Positions 47,396-57,726 of a stretch of DNA of 64,000 nt are shown one piece after another. The notes under the pieces are model-generated. The model was not told the origin of the DNA, did not search any database, and worked only from the letters and a program-made list of their open reading frames with translations. Both the position numbers and the translations under genes were made by a program. The number at the start of each line of letters is the position of its first letter. Within the stretch, counting starts at the first letter, position 1. The stretch is from positions 2,790,001 to 2,854,000 of the forward strand of contig NZ_CP078091.1 in the NCBI RefSeq assembly GCF_025917005.1, given 5' to 3'. The stretch comes from Porphyrobacter sp. ULC335. Its GTDB lineage: Bacteria > Pseudomonadota > Alphaproteobacteria > Sphingomonadales > Sphingomonadaceae.

Positions 47396-47581
47396 TTATT
47401 TCTCCATGCTCCACAGGAGTTCGACCATTGAAGGCCGCTCCTATCTCAACGCTCATTCATTCTTGTGTCCGTTCACCGGACGACTGACACGGTGGCCAGA
47501 TCGTAAACGGCAAAAAGTCCGGTCGGCACGCGCAAGGGCGATGCCTGCCGAACTTGCTTCGAACATGTCGAATGAGCCGCG

Positions 47582-47610
47582 CGCATAGGCTGATTCGCAC
47601 AAGCCGTCAA
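47582..47610 (-). promoter_or_regulatory. Sigma70-type promoter for rpsM-rpsK-rpoA-rplQ
   Basis: Minus-strand TTGACG (47605-47610) and TATGCG (47582-47587) with exactly 17 bp between. It would start transcription near 47575 and give a leader of about 180 nt, room for ribosomal-protein autoregulation. It sits in the 304-bp gap between the SRPBCC gene and rpsM; apart from this I see nothing else in that gap. Confidence 0.65.
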
Positions 47611-47699
47611 CCGCAAGGAGCAAGAACGCCGACCGCTAACGAAACCGGCCCGCGTCAAGAAGATAGCTGCGCACCCTGCCCGACCCGCTGGTCCGGCGA

Positions 47700-48542
47700 T
47701 TAGCTCTTGGGTGAATCGTCGAGATCGCCGAACGCATCCTCGACCGAAGGGGCTTTCGGGGCAGGCTTCGGCGCTGGCTTGGGTGCAGCGACGGGCGCAG
47801 CAGGAGTGGCAGTCGGCGGCGATGCCAGCATGGGCGCTGGCTTGATCTCGGGCTTGGGAGCGGCCCCCTGCGCAGGACCGGCCGCGCCGCCAACCGGCGG
47901 CAGTGCTGGCTTCCCGACTGCAGGCGGCGGCTCGGTCGCCGGTGCGGAAGGCAGCAGCGGCCGAGGCGGCGCGGGCATTGCCACCACCTTGAGCGGCTTC
48001 GTCAACGCGGCCAGCTGCGCGGCCATCACACCATCGACCGCTTTGGAGATTACGGGAATTTCGTAACGCATCGGGCCGCCGACATTGTATTCCCAGACGA
48101 TGCGCGTGCCCTTGTCGATCTTGCTGATCGCGACCGTAAGCACACCAGTCACCGGTTCGCTCTGAAGCGGGCCGAGGCTGCCGATCATCCGCAGCGCCTG
48201 CTCGGGATAGGCCTGCACCACGCGCATATGCTCGACGCTGCCCTCAAGCGTGAAGCGGCCGGGTTCGTCGACTTCGGGGATCGTCTCGCAGAAGCACCCG
48301 CCCGCCTGGGGAACGAGCGTCAGGTTCTTGGAACTGCCCGACCAGGTATGCTCCGAACGCCACCAGGTCGCGGGCGAAATCAGCGCGAGCCAGACCTCCT
48401 TCGGTGTTGCTTCAACCACCACTTCGTGTCGCGAAACGAAGCTGGAGTCAGTCGCTCGCGTCACCTCCGCGGCGGCAGGCGCTCCGCAGGCGAGCGCAGC
48501 GAAGCCGAGCAGCGCCCTGCCCTTTGTCATGGTAAGATTCAT
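47700..48542 (-). CDS. SRPBCC-family exported protein with Ala/Pro tail
   Basis: 280 residues. Signal peptide (LLGFAALACGAPAAA), then a START/SRPBCC-like domain of about 150 residues (RHEVVVEATPKEVWLALISP, TWWRSEHTW, RIVWEYNVGG) and an 80-residue Ala/Pro/Lys tail ending VEDAFGDLDDSPKS. It is an unexpected guest inside the ribosomal cluster between adk and rpsM, on the same strand. Ligand unknown. Confidence 0.8.
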   Translation of the reverse strand: MNLTMTKGRALLGFAALACGAPAAAEVTRATDSSFVSRHEVVVEATPKEVWLALISPATWWRSEHTWSGSSKNLTLVPQAGGCFCETIPEVDEPGRFTLEGSVEHMRVVQAYPEQALRMIGSLGPLQSEPVTGVLTVAISKIDKGTRIVWEYNVGGPMRYEIPVISKAVDGVMAAQLAALTKPLKVVAMPAPPRPLLPSAPATEPPPAVGKPALPPVGGAAGPAQGAAPKPEIKPAPMLASPPTATPAAPVAAPKPAPKPAPKAPSVEDAFGDLDDSPKS

Positions 48543-48613
48543 GGCAAGACCTCCCTTGCGATCACGGTGTGACGCTGGGGCAAAAGCGGAGGGGACACAA
48601 GTCCCCGCTCCGT

Positions 48614-49261
48614 TCAGCTTGCGAGGATCGCGTCGATCTGACCGGCGACCGTGTCAATCGCTGCCATCCCGTCCACCCGGGTAACGATGCCGCGCGCCTC
48701 GTAGCCAGGCAGGATCGGCGCGGTCTTGGCGCGGTATTCCTGCATCCGCATCCGCACGGTTTCCTCGTTATCGTCGGGACGACGCTTGAACTCGGTGCTG
48801 CCGCAAGTGTCACAAACCCCGGGGGTCGAGGGCGGATTGGCGGTGTCGTGGTAGAGCGCACCGCAATTGCCGCAGGAGAAACGCCCGGTGATCCGCTCGA
48901 CCAGCGCGTCCTCGTTGACCTCGAGCTCGATCACATGATCGAGTTCGCGGCCATTCTTGGCGAGAATAGCGTCAAGCGCGTCTGCCTGCGCGGCGGTGCG
49001 GGGATAGCCATCGAAGATCGCGCCTGTTTCGCCCGCCATGGCGGCCAGTTCGGCGTCGATCAGGTCGGAAACGATCTCGTCCGAAACAAGCTCGCCGCGC
49101 TCCATGACTTCCTTTGCGCGCAAGCCCACAGGCGTACCCGCCTTGACCGCCGCACGGAGCATGTCGCCGGTGGAGAGCTGGCGCATGCCATGCCGCTCGA
49201 CCAAACCCGCGCTCTGCGTTCCCTTACCGGCGCCGGGAGGCCCAAGAAGAATGATGTTCAC
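48614..49261 (-). CDS. adk: Adenylate kinase
   Basis: 215 residues: P-loop GPPGAGKGTQ, QLSTGDMLRAAV, DGYPRTAAQADAL and a LID domain with four Cys (CGNCGALYH and CDTCGS) that can bind Zn. Interconverts ATP, AMP and ADP. Position after secY is the usual one. Confidence 0.98.
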   Translation of the reverse strand: MNIILLGPPGAGKGTQSAGLVERHGMRQLSTGDMLRAAVKAGTPVGLRAKEVMERGELVSDEIVSDLIDAELAAMAGETGAIFDGYPRTAAQADALDAILAKNGRELDHVIELEVNEDALVERITGRFSCGNCGALYHDTANPPSTPGVCDTCGSTEFKRRPDDNEETVRMRMQEYRAKTAPILPGYEARGIVTRVDGMAAIDTVAGQIDAILAS

Positions 49262-49364
49262 GAACCGTCCCCCAATATCGCCACGGGTCAGCGCCCGGCG
49301 CGTTCTTTCAGACTAGTGGGTTCAACCAAGCAGGGGTCTGCGTCAAGCCGACTAATGTCGGATA

Positions 49365-50729
49365 TCAGCGCATCCGACCCTTGAGCTTCGCTTTCTTGAT
49401 GAGATCGCCATATTGCAGCGCCAGCATGTGTGACTGGATCTGGCTGATGGTATCGACCGTCACGTTCACCACGATCAGCAGCGACGTACCGCCGAGGAAC
49501 AGCGGAATGCCCGTCTGCGCGATCATGTATTCGGGCAGCACGCAAACGACGGTCAGATAGATCGCGCCAACCACCGTGATGCGGGTCAGCACATATTCGA
49601 GATAGTCGGAGGTGCGCTTGCCCGGACGGATGCCAGGGATGGAACCGCCGTTCTTCTTCAAGTTATCCGCCGTCTCTTCGGGATTGAAGACCACCGCCGT
49701 GTAGAAGAAGCAGAAGAAGATGATCCCAATCGCATAGAGCGTCATGTAGAGCGGCTGACCGTGCGCGAGGTACTGGTTGAGTGCCTGCAGCACACTGTAG
49801 AAACCACTCTCGGTATCGACCGAGCTGCCCGCAAACTGCGTGATCGTCAGCGGGAGAAGCAGCAGCGAGCTGGCGAAGATCGGCGGGATCACGCCCGCGG
49901 TGTTGATCTTGAGCGGCAGATAGGACCGCTCGGCCTGCATCATGCCACGCTGCGTCGCACGCTTGGGATACTGGATCGTCAGACGGCGCTGGGCGCGTTC
50001 CATGAAGGAGATCAGCAGGATCAGGCCGACGACCATCGCAAGGAACGCGATGATAACCCACGGCGCGATCGAGCCAGTACGGCCGCCTTCGAACAGGTTG
50101 GTCGCAAAGCTCGGGAACTGGGCAACAATGCCCGCCATGATGATCAGCGAGATGCCGTTGCCGATGCCGCGGCTGGTGATCTGCTCACCAAGCCACAGCA
50201 GGAACATGGTCCCGCCCACGAGGTTGATAACCGCCACGATGCGGAACATGTAGCCCGGGTCGACGACCGCCTGAAGGTTGCTCTGCCCGGCGAAGCTCTC
50301 AAGCCCGACCGCGAGGAAATAGCCCTGGATTGCGCACAGCAGCACCGCGCCATAGCGGGTGTACTGGTTGAGCTTCTGACGCCCGCTGGCGCCTTCCTTC
50401 TTGAGCGCAGACAGCGCCGGATGCAGCGCCGAGGCCATCTGCACCACGATCGAGGCGGTGATGTAAGGCATCACGCCGAGCGCGATGAGGCTCATGCGCT
50501 CAAGGCTGCCGCCCGAGAATGCGTTGAAAAGATCGAGGATCCCGCCGCGCGTCTGCTGATAGAGCTCGCTCAGGATCAGCGGGTTCACACCCGGGAGCGG
50601 AACGAAGCTCAGAAAGCGGAAGACAATCAGCGCGCCGATCGTGAACCAGATGCGCTGCTTGAGCTCGGTCGCCTTGGCAAAATTGCCGAGGTTGAGATTG
50701 CTCGCGATATTGTCGGCGCGTGATGCCAT
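49365..50729 (-). CDS. secY: Protein translocase subunit SecY
   Basis: 454 residues with ten hydrophobic helices, the central channel of Sec export. Motifs: PLPGVNPLILSE, GVMPYITASIVVQM, RGIGNGISLIIMAGIV and the cytoplasmic-loop GIRPGKRTSDYLEYVLTR. Follows rplO after a gap with a strong hairpin. Confidence 0.98.
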   Translation of the reverse strand: MASRADNIASNLNLGNFAKATELKQRIWFTIGALIVFRFLSFVPLPGVNPLILSELYQQTRGGILDLFNAFSGGSLERMSLIALGVMPYITASIVVQMASALHPALSALKKEGASGRQKLNQYTRYGAVLLCAIQGYFLAVGLESFAGQSNLQAVVDPGYMFRIVAVINLVGGTMFLLWLGEQITSRGIGNGISLIIMAGIVAQFPSFATNLFEGGRTGSIAPWVIIAFLAMVVGLILLISFMERAQRRLTIQYPKRATQRGMMQAERSYLPLKINTAGVIPPIFASSLLLLPLTITQFAGSSVDTESGFYSVLQALNQYLAHGQPLYMTLYAIGIIFFCFFYTAVVFNPEETADNLKKNGGSIPGIRPGKRTSDYLEYVLTRITVVGAIYLTVVCVLPEYMIAQTGIPLFLGGTSLLIVVNVTVDTISQIQSHMLALQYGDLIKKAKLKGRMR

Positions 50730-50869
50730 GTCGTTGTGTCGATCCTAGCTCTTGATCCGGTGGCAATGACCGGTTGGCGGCCATTGTCGAACCATTCTTA
50801 GCGCGCCTGTGCTGCGGGAACTCGCTCTACAAAGAGAACCCGTCCGGCGCGCGAGAGCGTAAATAGGGA

Positions 50870-50898
50870 GCGCGGGGGCTCTTGTCGAACCCCCGCGC
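50870..50898. terminator. Strong hairpin between rplO and secY
   Basis: GCGCGGGGG (50870-50878) pairs exactly with CCCCCGCGC (50890-50898), loop of 11. In the 184-bp rplO-secY gap; no T tract. Possibly an attenuator or processing site that sets the lower secY level. Confidence 0.6.
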
Positions 50899-50913
50899 AC
50901 CACCTTTTGTCGA

Positions 50914-51447
50914 TTACTTCGCCTTTGCCGCCTTGGCCGCCTTGTTGGCGTCGCGGCGAGCGAGCTTCTTTTCGTGCTCGGGAGTGGCAGCGGGTGCCAC
51001 TTCGACGCTGCCGCCGGCCTTTTCGACCGCAGCGATGGCGCCCTTGGTCGCACCGGTCACGGCGAAGGTCACCTTGGCGGTGATTTCACCCTTGCCGAGC
51101 AGACGCACGCCGTCCTTGCCGTCACGCACCAGACCGACAGCGCGCAGAGCGTCTTCGGTGATGGTTGCCTTGGCGTCGAGCTTGCCCGCGTCGATGAACT
51201 TCTGGACCATGCCAACATTCACCTCGGCATAATCCTTGCCGAACGGGTTGTTGAAGCCGCGCTTCGGAAGACGCATGTGAAGCGGCATCTGGCCGCCTTC
51301 GAAGCCCTTGATGGCAACGCCGGAACGCGCCTTCTGGCCCTTTTGGCCGCGAGCCGAGGTCTTACCCTTGCCCGAGCCGATACCACGGCCGACCCGGATG
51401 CGGCCCTTACGGGCGCCGGCATTGTCGCGGATGTCATTCAGCTTCAT
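50914..51447 (-). CDS. rplO: 50S ribosomal protein L15
   Basis: 177 residues from the ATG at 51447: [56 protein letters not shown]. About 30 residues longer than E. coli L15, with an Ala/Lys-rich C-terminal extension. Confidence 0.97.
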   Translation of the reverse strand: MKLNDIRDNAGARKGRIRVGRGIGSGKGKTSARGQKGQKARSGVAIKGFEGGQMPLHMRLPKRGFNNPFGKDYAEVNVGMVQKFIDAGKLDAKATITEDALRAVGLVRDGKDGVRLLGKGEITAKVTFAVTGATKGAIAAVEKAGGSVEVAPAATPEHEKKLARRDANKAAKAAKAK

Positions 51448-51490
51448 AGTGTGCACTCGCTTTCGCTTTTGTCGCGCTGATAGAAAGGAA

Positions 51491-51510
51491 GGCCCCGACT
51501 TAGCGGGGCC
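51491..51510. terminator. Hairpin between rpmD and rplO
   Basis: GGCCCCG / CGGGGCC, 7 bp, loop ACTTAG, in the 73-bp gap. No T tract on the minus strand; likely an mRNA element. Confidence 0.5.
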
Positions 51511-51520
51511 TGCCTGAGTT

Positions 51521-51697
51521 TTAGTCGACCACCTGCACCAGATGCGGGATCTTCGCGATCGCGCCGCGCACCTCGGGGGTGTCCTGACGCTCAACGATCT
51601 TGTGCATCTTGTTCAGACCCAGACCGATAAGGATCTGGCGCTGGCTGGCGGGGCGGCGGATCGGCGAACCGATCTGCTTGATCTTGATGGTAGCCAT
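51521..51697 (-). CDS. rpmD: 50S ribosomal protein L30
   Basis: 58 residues: [35 protein letters not shown] and the ending IPHLVQVVD. Short but unmistakable, and in its usual place between rpsE and rplO. Confidence 0.95.
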   Translation of the reverse strand: MATIKIKQIGSPIRRPASQRQILIGLGLNKMHKIVERQDTPEVRGAIAKIPHLVQVVD

Positions 51698-51703
51698 TGT
51701 CGG

Positions 51704-52420
51704 TTACTCCGCGATCGCGGCAGCATCGGCTTCCGCCTCGGCTGCACTTGCTCCGCCCCGACCAAGCAGGTCGGCAACCTTCTTGCCGCGACGCTGGGCA
51801 ACCGACTTCGGCGAAGTCTGCTCAGTCAGCGCGTCGAAGGTGGCGCGGATCATGTTGTAGGGGTTCGAGGTGCCGACCGACTTGGTCACCACATCGGCAA
51901 CGCCGAGGCTCTCGAAGACGGCGCGCATCGGACCACCGGCGATGATGCCGGTACCCGCAGGCGCGGTGCGCAGGGTCACCTTGCCGGCACCGAAACGGCC
52001 ATTGCCGTCATGGTGCAGGGTGCGGCCTTCCTTGAGCGGAACGCGGATCATCTTCTTGCGAGCCGCGGCAGTCGCCTTGGTGATCGCTTCAGGCACTTCG
52101 CGAGCCTTGCCGTGGCCAAAGCCGACGCGGCCCTGACCGTCGCCGACCACGACCAGCGCAGCAAAGCCGAAGCGCTTGCCGCCCTTCACGGTCTTGGAGA
52201 CGCGGTTGATGTGCACCAGCTTTTCGATGATGCCGTCATCTTCTTCCTGCTTGCCGCCACGGTTGTTGTCACGACCGCCGCGTCCACGACCGCGATCGCC
52301 GCCGCCGCCTTCACGGTTGCCGCCACGGCCACGGCCACGACGACCCTGGGCTTCGCCGGCGTCGCCGCCAGTTTCAACAACCGCCACGTCCGGGGTTTCG
52401 ATGGTGTTCTCGTCAGCCAT
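51704..52420 (-). CDS. rpsE: 30S ribosomal protein S5 with RGG-rich N-terminal extension
   Basis: 238 residues; the S5 core ([59 protein letters not shown]) starts near residue 66. The extra N-terminus is acidic then a Gly/Arg run ([20 protein letters not shown]), which is absent from E. coli S5 (166 residues). Such a tail would sit near the mRNA entry side and could bind RNA. Confidence 0.97.
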   Translation of the reverse strand: MADENTIETPDVAVVETGGDAGEAQGRRGRGRGGNREGGGGDRGRGRGGRDNNRGGKQEEDDGIIEKLVHINRVSKTVKGGKRFGFAALVVVGDGQGRVGFGHGKAREVPEAITKATAAARKKMIRVPLKEGRTLHHDGNGRFGAGKVTLRTAPAGTGIIAGGPMRAVFESLGVADVVTKSVGTSNPYNMIRATFDALTEQTSPKSVAQRRGKKVADLLGRGGASAAEAEADAAAIAE

Positions 52421-52422
52421 AA

Positions 52423-52767
52423 TCAGAACTCCAGCCCGCCTTCACGGGCGGCATCGGCCAGCGCCTTGACGCGACCATGGAACAGGAACCCGCCGCGATC
52501 GAACACGACAGTCGTCACGCCCGCCTTCTTGGCAGCTTCGGCGATTGCCTTGCCAACCTCGACAGCGGCGTCGACATTGGCGCCGCTCGCCTTGGCGCCG
52601 AGCGTCGAGGCAGCGGCGACAGTCTTGCCGGCCGCGTCATCGATGATCTGGGCGTAGATGTGACGACCGGTGCGATGCACCGACAAACGGGGCTTGCCAC
52701 CGGCACGGGCGCGCAGCGCAGTGCGGACGCGGCGACGGCGACGTTCGAAAAGGGAAAGCTTTGCCAT
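52423..52767 (-). CDS. rplR: 50S ribosomal protein L18
   Basis: 114 residues from the ATG at 52767: [37 protein letters not shown] and [20 protein letters not shown]. 5S rRNA binder. An upstream extension in frame is unconserved. Confidence 0.97.
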   Translation of the reverse strand: MAKLSLFERRRRRVRTALRARAGGKPRLSVHRTGRHIYAQIIDDAAGKTVAAASTLGAKASGANVDAAVEVGKAIAEAAKKAGVTTVVFDRGGFLFHGRVKALADAAREGGLEF

Positions 52768-52768
52768 C

Positions 52769-53302
52769 TTATCTCTTCTTCCCTTCCTTGCGGAAGATAA
52801 ACTCGCCGCGATAGGCGATCCCCTTGCCCTTATAAGGCTCGGGCTTGCGCCAGCGGCGGATTTCAGCGGCAAACTGGCCAACGGCCTGCTTGTCGGTACC
52901 CGAAACCTCGACGGTGGTCTGATCGGGGGTCTTGACTTCAAGACCCTCGGGAACCGGCAGATCGACATCGTGGCTGTAGCCGAGCTGCAGCTTCAGCGTG
53001 CGGCCCTGTGCGTTGGCACGGTAGCCGACACCCTTGATCACCAGCACCTTGGTGAAGCCGTCGGTGACGCCTTCGACAAGATTAGAGACCAGCGTGCGCT
53101 GCATGCCCCAGAAGGCCCGCGCCTGGCGGCTGTCATTGGCCGGCTTGACCGAGATCTCGCCCTCTTCGACCTTGTAGTCGATGAGGTCCGACAACCCGAG
53201 CGTGAGAGTGCCCTTAGGCCCCTTCACCGTCATGGTGCCGTTGTCGATCGTGGCGGTCACACCGCCAGGGATCGCCACCGGCTTTTTACCGATGCGGCTC
53301 AT
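52769..53302 (-). CDS. rplF: 50S ribosomal protein L6
   Basis: 177 residues: [28 protein letters not shown] and the C-terminal [19 protein letters not shown]. Its start overlaps the rpsH stop by one base. Confidence 0.98.
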   Translation of the reverse strand: MSRIGKKPVAIPGGVTATIDNGTMTVKGPKGTLTLGLSDLIDYKVEEGEISVKPANDSRQARAFWGMQRTLVSNLVEGVTDGFTKVLVIKGVGYRANAQGRTLKLQLGYSHDVDLPVPEGLEVKTPDQTTVEVSGTDKQAVGQFAAEIRRWRKPEPYKGKGIAYRGEFIFRKEGKKR

Positions 53303-53697
53303 CAGAACACCTCCGCCAGCACTTCGCCACCGACGTTGTGGGTGCGCGCTTCGGCATCCGAAAGCACGCCCCGCGGGGTCGAGACGATGGTGATACCGAG
53401 GCCGTTGCGGATCGTCGGCAGTTCCTTGGAACCCGAGTAAACGCGGCGGCCCGGCTTCGAAACGCGCGCCACGTGCTTGATCGCGGGCTCGCCTTCGAAA
53501 TACTTCAGTTCAATCCGCAGCGCGGGGTGCTTGCCCGAGTTATCTTCGCTGTAGCCACGGATGTAGCCTTCACGCTGAAGCACTTCGAGCACGCTTGCAC
53601 GCAGGTTGCTGGCGGGCGTCAGGACAGAGTCCTTCTTCGCGCGCTGGCCGTTGCGGATGCGGGTGAGCATGTCACCCAGTGGATCGGTCATTGCCAT
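53302..53697 (-). CDS. rpsH: 30S ribosomal protein S8
   Basis: 131 residues: [31 protein letters not shown] and [20 protein letters not shown]. In bacteria S8 can repress the spc operon by binding its mRNA. Confidence 0.98.
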   Translation of the reverse strand: MAMTDPLGDMLTRIRNGQRAKKDSVLTPASNLRASVLEVLQREGYIRGYSEDNSGKHPALRIELKYFEGEPAIKHVARVSKPGRRVYSGSKELPTIRNGLGITIVSTPRGVLSDAEARTHNVGGEVLAEVF

Positions 53698-53707
53698 TGT
53701 TCAGTCC

Positions 53708-54013
53708 TCACCAGCTCGACTTGGTCAGGCCGGGGATCATCCCGCTGTTACCGAGTTGGCGCAGTTCGATACGGTTGATGCCGAACTTGCGGTAATAGCC
53801 GCGGGGACGGCCGGTGGTGGCGCAACGGTTGCGAACCCGGGTCGGGTTTGCGTTGCGCGGAAGCTCCGCCATCTTGAGGCGAGCGACCAGGCGCTCGGTC
53901 TCGTCAAGCGATTCATCGGCAGCAATCGCCTTCAGCTTCTCGTACTTCGCAGCGTACTGCTTCACGAGCTTCTTGCGACGCTCATTCTTGTTGATGGAAC
54001 TCAGTTTCGCCAT
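53708..54013 (-). CDS. rpsN: 30S ribosomal protein S14 (zinc-independent form)
   Basis: 101 residues: [60 protein letters not shown]. The length and lack of CxxC pairs mark the Zn-free long form. Confidence 0.97.
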   Translation of the reverse strand: MAKLSSINKNERRKKLVKQYAAKYEKLKAIAADESLDETERLVARLKMAELPRNANPTRVRNRCATTGRPRGYYRKFGINRIELRQLGNSGMIPGLTKSSW

Positions 54014-54055
54014 GGACTTAAGCTCTCTTGCCTAGTGTCTTTTGGGGGAGGCGGC

Positions 54056-54649
54056 TCACGCCGCCTCCTTCTGTTCGGTTGCCTTTGCGCCCGGTGCTTC
54101 GCCCTGGAAGGGGAAGCCGAACAGACGCAGCAGTTCGCGCGCCTCTTCATCGGTCTTGGCTGTGGTGGTGACGATGATGTCCATGCCACGCACCTTCTCG
54201 ATCTTGTCGTAGCTGATTTCGGGGAACACGATCTGTTCCTTCAGCCCCATCGCGTAGTTGCCGCGGCCGTCGAACGACTTGGCGTTCAGACCACGGAAGT
54301 CGCGGATGCGCGGCATGGCCACGGTCACGAGACGATCGAGAAATTCGTACATGCGTTCGCGGCGAAGGGTGACCTTGCAACCGATCGGCATGCCTTCACG
54401 CAGCTTGAACTGCGCGATCGACTTCTTGGCGATGGTGATGACCGGCTTCTGGCCGGCGATCAGCGCCATTTCCTCGGCAGCGGTCTGGACCTTCTTCTTG
54501 TCCTGGCTCGCCTCTCCCACACCCATGTTGAGCGTGACCTTCTCAAGCTTCGGAACTTCAAGACGGTTCTTGTAGCCGAACTTCTCGGTCATGGCCGGCA
54601 CGATTTCCGTATCGTACTTGGCCTTCATCCGTGCGGTATAATCAACCAT
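54056..54649 (-). CDS. rplE: 50S ribosomal protein L5
   Basis: 197 residues from the ATG at 54649 ([20 protein letters not shown]), with GGAG upstream. Motifs: [57 protein letters not shown] short Ala/Glu-rich tail extends the C-terminus. It overlaps rplX by eight bases. Confidence 0.97.
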   Translation of the reverse strand: MVDYTARMKAKYDTEIVPAMTEKFGYKNRLEVPKLEKVTLNMGVGEASQDKKKVQTAAEEMALIAGQKPVITIAKKSIAQFKLREGMPIGCKVTLRRERMYEFLDRLVTVAMPRIRDFRGLNAKSFDGRGNYAMGLKEQIVFPEISYDKIEKVRGMDIIVTTTAKTDEEARELLRLFGFPFQGEAPGAKATEQKEAA

Positions 54650-54962
54650 CGATGGTCTCCCCACTCTTCACGGCGACACGCACCTTGCGACCGTCCTTCG
54701 TTTCGAAGCGGACGCGGGTGGCCTTGCCGGTCTTGGGATCAGCGATCGCAACCTTGGAGATGTGCATCGGAGCCGAGAAACGGTCGATACCACCCTGGGG
54801 GTTGGTCTGGCTGGGCTTGCGGTGACGGGCGACGATGTTCACGCCCTCGACAACAACCTTGCCGTCCTTCGGCATGACCTGAGCGACCGTACCGGTACGC
54901 CCCTTGTCCTTGCCCGACAGCACGACGACGCTGTCACCCTTCTTGATCTTGGCAGCAGCCAT
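54642..54962 (-). CDS. rplX: 50S ribosomal protein L24
   Basis: 106 residues from the ATG at 54962, preferred over the GTG just before it: [20 protein letters not shown] (KOW motif) and [25 protein letters not shown] overlap with rplN. Confidence 0.97.
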   Translation of the reverse strand: MAAAKIKKGDSVVVLSGKDKGRTGTVAQVMPKDGKVVVEGVNIVARHRKPSQTNPQGGIDRFSAPMHISKVAIADPKTGKATRVRFETKDGRKVRVAVKSGETIDG

Positions 54963-55330
54963 CACAGCACCTCCGGCGCGAGCGAGATGATCTTCATGAA
55001 GCCGCGCGAACGCAGTTCACGCACCACGGGGCCAAAGATACGGGTGCCGATCGGCTCCTCGTTCTTGTTGACCAGCACGGCAGCGTTGGTGTCGAAGCGG
55101 ATGACAGTGCCATCCGGACGACGCACGTCCTTGCGAGTGCGCACGATCACGGCGCGATGGACATCGCCCTTCTTGACCTTGGCGCGCGGCTGCGCCTCCT
55201 TGATGGAGACGACGATCACATCGCCGACGCCCGCGGTACGACGCTTCGACCCGCCCAGCACCTTGATGCACTGGACGCGCTTGGCGCCGCTATTGTCCGC
55301 GACGTCGAGATTGGATTGCATCTGGATCAT
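54962..55330 (-). CDS. rplN: 50S ribosomal protein L14
   Basis: 122 residues: [60 protein letters not shown]. Very conserved; first gene of the classical spc operon. The 80-bp gap to rpsQ could hold a regulatory site. Confidence 0.98.
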   Translation of the reverse strand: MIQMQSNLDVADNSGAKRVQCIKVLGGSKRRTAGVGDVIVVSIKEAQPRAKVKKGDVHRAVIVRTRKDVRRPDGTVIRFDTNAAVLVNKNEEPIGTRIFGPVVRELRSRGFMKIISLAPEVL

Positions 55331-55410
55331 TGATCCGTCTTCCTTCTCATTGGCTTTCCGGGACGCCCGATCCGACCGGGGCCCGGGAGTTCCGATTGAA
55401 CGTCAGTTAC

Positions 55411-55701
55411 TCAGTTACCCGCAGCCGCAACGTCGAGGTCGGCTTCCACCGCCTGCACGCCACCCGCCACAACCCGGTCCTTGACGATCCAGGTCTTGGT
55501 CTTCGACATCGGGCGGGTCTCTTCGATCCGCACCACGTCGCCCACGGTGTATTCGTTGTTCTCGTCGTGCGCGTGATACTTCTTCGAACGACGGATGATC
55601 TTCCCGTAGAGGGGGTGCTTCACCTTGCGTTCGACCAGCACGGTCACGGTCTTGTCGGTCTTGTCGGAGCTCACAGTACCGACGAGGATGCGCTTGGGCA
55701 T
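55411..55701 (-). CDS. rpsQ: 30S ribosomal protein S17
   Basis: 96 residues: [59 protein letters not shown]-terminal tail somewhat longer than in E. coli. Confidence 0.97.
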   Translation of the reverse strand: MPKRILVGTVSSDKTDKTVTVLVERKVKHPLYGKIIRRSKKYHAHDENNEYTVGDVVRIEETRPMSKTKTWIVKDRVVAGGVQAVEADLDVAAAGN

Positions 55702-55712
55702 GTGCTTACTCC

Positions 55713-55925
55713 TTACGCTTTAACAGCGGCGGCTTTGGCCGCGCGCTCGTTCTGAAGCGTCTTGATCTGCGCGATGGTCCGGCGCACCTGACGGATGCGC
55801 GAGGGAGCCTCGAGCTGGTTGGTCGCAGCCTGGAACCGCAGATTGTACTGCTCCCGCTTCAGCTCGGTGAGCTCGGCGGACAGCTGGTCATCGGTCTTGG
55901 TGCGAAGGTCCGCAAAGTCGGCCAT
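55713..55925 (-). CDS. rpmC: 50S ribosomal protein L29
   Basis: 70 residues: [40 protein letters not shown] and [10 protein letters not shown]. Two-helix protein at the exit tunnel. Overlaps rplP by one base. Confidence 0.97.
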   Translation of the reverse strand: MADFADLRTKTDDQLSAELTELKREQYNLRFQAATNQLEAPSRIRQVRRTIAQIKTLQNERAAKAAAVKA

Positions 55926-56359
55926 TATTCGCCTCCCAGGTGGCTGGTGTCACCCAGACGGGCGACAACCTTGGTCTTGATCGGCAGCTTCATCGCTGCG
56001 CGCTCGAATGCTTCGGCAGCCAGCGGACCGGCCACGCCATCGAGTTCGAACAGGATACGGCCCGGCTTCACGCGCGCTGCCCAGTATTCCACCGAACCCT
56101 TGCCCTTACCCTGACGAACTTCGGCAGGCTTCTTGGTCACGGGCACATCGGGGAACACGCGGATCCAGAGACGACCCTGACGCTTGATGTGACGGGTGAT
56201 GGCACGGCGCGCAGCTTCGATCTGGCGCGCAGTGATCCGCTCGGGTTCCAGAGCCTTGAGGCCGTAGGAGCCGAAGTTCAGGGTGGTTCCACCCTTGGCT
56301 TCGCCCTTGATCCGTCCCTTGAACTGCTTGCGGAACTTGTGCTTTTTCGGTTGCAACAT
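55925..56359 (-). CDS. rplP: 50S ribosomal protein L16
   Basis: 144 residues: [60 protein letters not shown]. Near the peptidyl-transferase centre. Confidence 0.98.
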   Translation of the reverse strand: MLQPKKHKFRKQFKGRIKGEAKGGTTLNFGSYGLKALEPERITARQIEAARRAITRHIKRQGRLWIRVFPDVPVTKKPAEVRQGKGKGSVEYWAARVKPGRILFELDGVAGPLAAEAFERAAMKLPIKTKVVARLGDTSHLGGE

Positions 56360-56370
56360 GGTCTGTTACC

Positions 56371-57066
56371 TCAACGAGCCGGCCGGACGCCGGAAGTCTG
56401 GGCTTCCATCATCAGGCGGTCCTGCGCGGTCGGATCATGGGCGAGGATCTCGCCCTTGAAGATCCACACCTTGATCCCGATGATCCCGTAGGCGGTGAGC
56501 GCCTCGGTGTCGGCGTAATCGATGTTGGCACGCAGCGTGTGGAGCGGCACGCGGCCTTCGCGGTACCATTCGACGCGGGCGATTTCCGCCCCGCCGAGAC
56601 GGCCACCGCATACGATCTTGATGCCTTCGGCACCAAGACGCAGCGCCGACTGCACGGCACGCTTCATCGCCCGGCGGAACGCAACTCGACGAACCAGCTG
56701 ATCGGCGATGCCCTGCGCAACGAGCTTGGCATCGATTTCCGGCTTGCGGATTTCAACGATGTTCAGCTTCACGTCGCTCGGCGTCATGGTCGCAAGCTTC
56801 GAACGAAGCTTTTCGATGTCCGCGCCCTTCTTGCCGATGATGACACCCGGACGCGCCGCATAGATCGACACGCGGCACAGCTTGGCCGGACGCTCGATCA
56901 CCACCTTGGAAACTGCCGCCTGCGGCAGGTTCTTCATGATGTACTTGCGGATCGCGACATCTTCCTTGAGCAGCTGCGCATAGTCACGCCCTTCGGCGTA
57001 CCAGCGGCTGTCCCAGGTGCGGTTGATCTGCAGGCGCAGACCGATCGGATTGCTCTTCTGGCCCAT
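56371..57066 (-). CDS. rpsC: 30S ribosomal protein S3
   Basis: 231 residues: [22 protein letters not shown] domain with [35 protein letters not shown] and [15 protein letters not shown]. Part of the helicase-like mRNA entry ring. Confidence 0.98.
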   Translation of the reverse strand: MGQKSNPIGLRLQINRTWDSRWYAEGRDYAQLLKEDVAIRKYIMKNLPQAAVSKVVIERPAKLCRVSIYAARPGVIIGKKGADIEKLRSKLATMTPSDVKLNIVEIRKPEIDAKLVAQGIADQLVRRVAFRRAMKRAVQSALRLGAEGIKIVCGGRLGGAEIARVEWYREGRVPLHTLRANIDYADTEALTAYGIIGIKVWIFKGEILAHDPTAQDRLMMEAQTSGVRPAR

Positions 57067-57067
57067 C

Positions 57068-57445
57068 TTACGCCTCTTCTGCTTCGCGAACCACGATCCG
57101 CAGCCGTGAGAACGGCTTGAGGATGCGGGTCGACTTGCCGCGACCGCGGGTGTGGAACCGCTTCATCGTCACCGACTTGCCGACCGAGGCTTCCGCCACG
57201 ATCAACGCGTCAACGTCGAGGTTGTGGTTGTTCTCAGCATTGGCGATTGCCGATGCGAGCACCTTGCTCGCATCGCGTGCCATTGCCCGCTTCGAAAAGG
57301 CGAGGATGTTCAACGCCTCTTCAGCCTTCTTGCCACGGATCAGTGCGGCAACGAGGTTCAGCTTCTGCGCCGAACCACGGATCGTGGTGCCGACAGCCAG
57401 AGCCTCGTTATCGCCGACGCGGCGGGGTGCCTTAGCCTTGCCCAT
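57068..57445 (-). CDS. rplV: 50S ribosomal protein L22
   Basis: 125 residues: [40 protein letters not shown] and the beta-hairpin [20 protein letters not shown] that lines the exit tunnel. Start overlaps the rpsS stop by one base. Confidence 0.98.
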   Translation of the reverse strand: MGKAKAPRRVGDNEALAVGTTIRGSAQKLNLVAALIRGKKAEEALNILAFSKRAMARDASKVLASAIANAENNHNLDVDALIVAEASVGKSVTMKRFHTRGRGKSTRILKPFSRLRIVVREAEEA

Positions 57446-57720
57446 TAGCGCTTGCCCTTCTTGTCGGCAGCGTGACCGGGGAAGGTGCGCGTGGGCGCAA
57501 ATTCGCCGAGCTTGTGGCCGACCATTTCTTCAGAAACCGAAACGGGAATGAACTTGTGCCCGTTATAGACATTGAAGGTGAGCCCGACGAACTGCGGCAG
57601 AATCGTCGAACGCCGCGACCAGGTCTTGATCGGCTTGGTGTTGCTCGCTTCCTGCGCGCTTTCAGCCTTCTTCAGAAGGCTCAGCTCGACAAACGGACCT
57701 TTCCAGACGGAACGTGCCAT
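57445..57720 (-). CDS. rpsS: 30S ribosomal protein S19
   Basis: 91 residues: [56 protein letters not shown]. Standard length. Confidence 0.98.
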   Translation of the reverse strand: MARSVWKGPFVELSLLKKAESAQEASNTKPIKTWSRRSTILPQFVGLTFNVYNGHKFIPVSVSEEMVGHKLGEFAPTRTFPGHAADKKGKR

Positions 57721-57726
57721 CGTCTC

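Noticed and set aside
47473..47658. Small minus-strand frame upstream of rpsM
   Set aside because: It overlaps the predicted promoter and has no conserved features or RBS.
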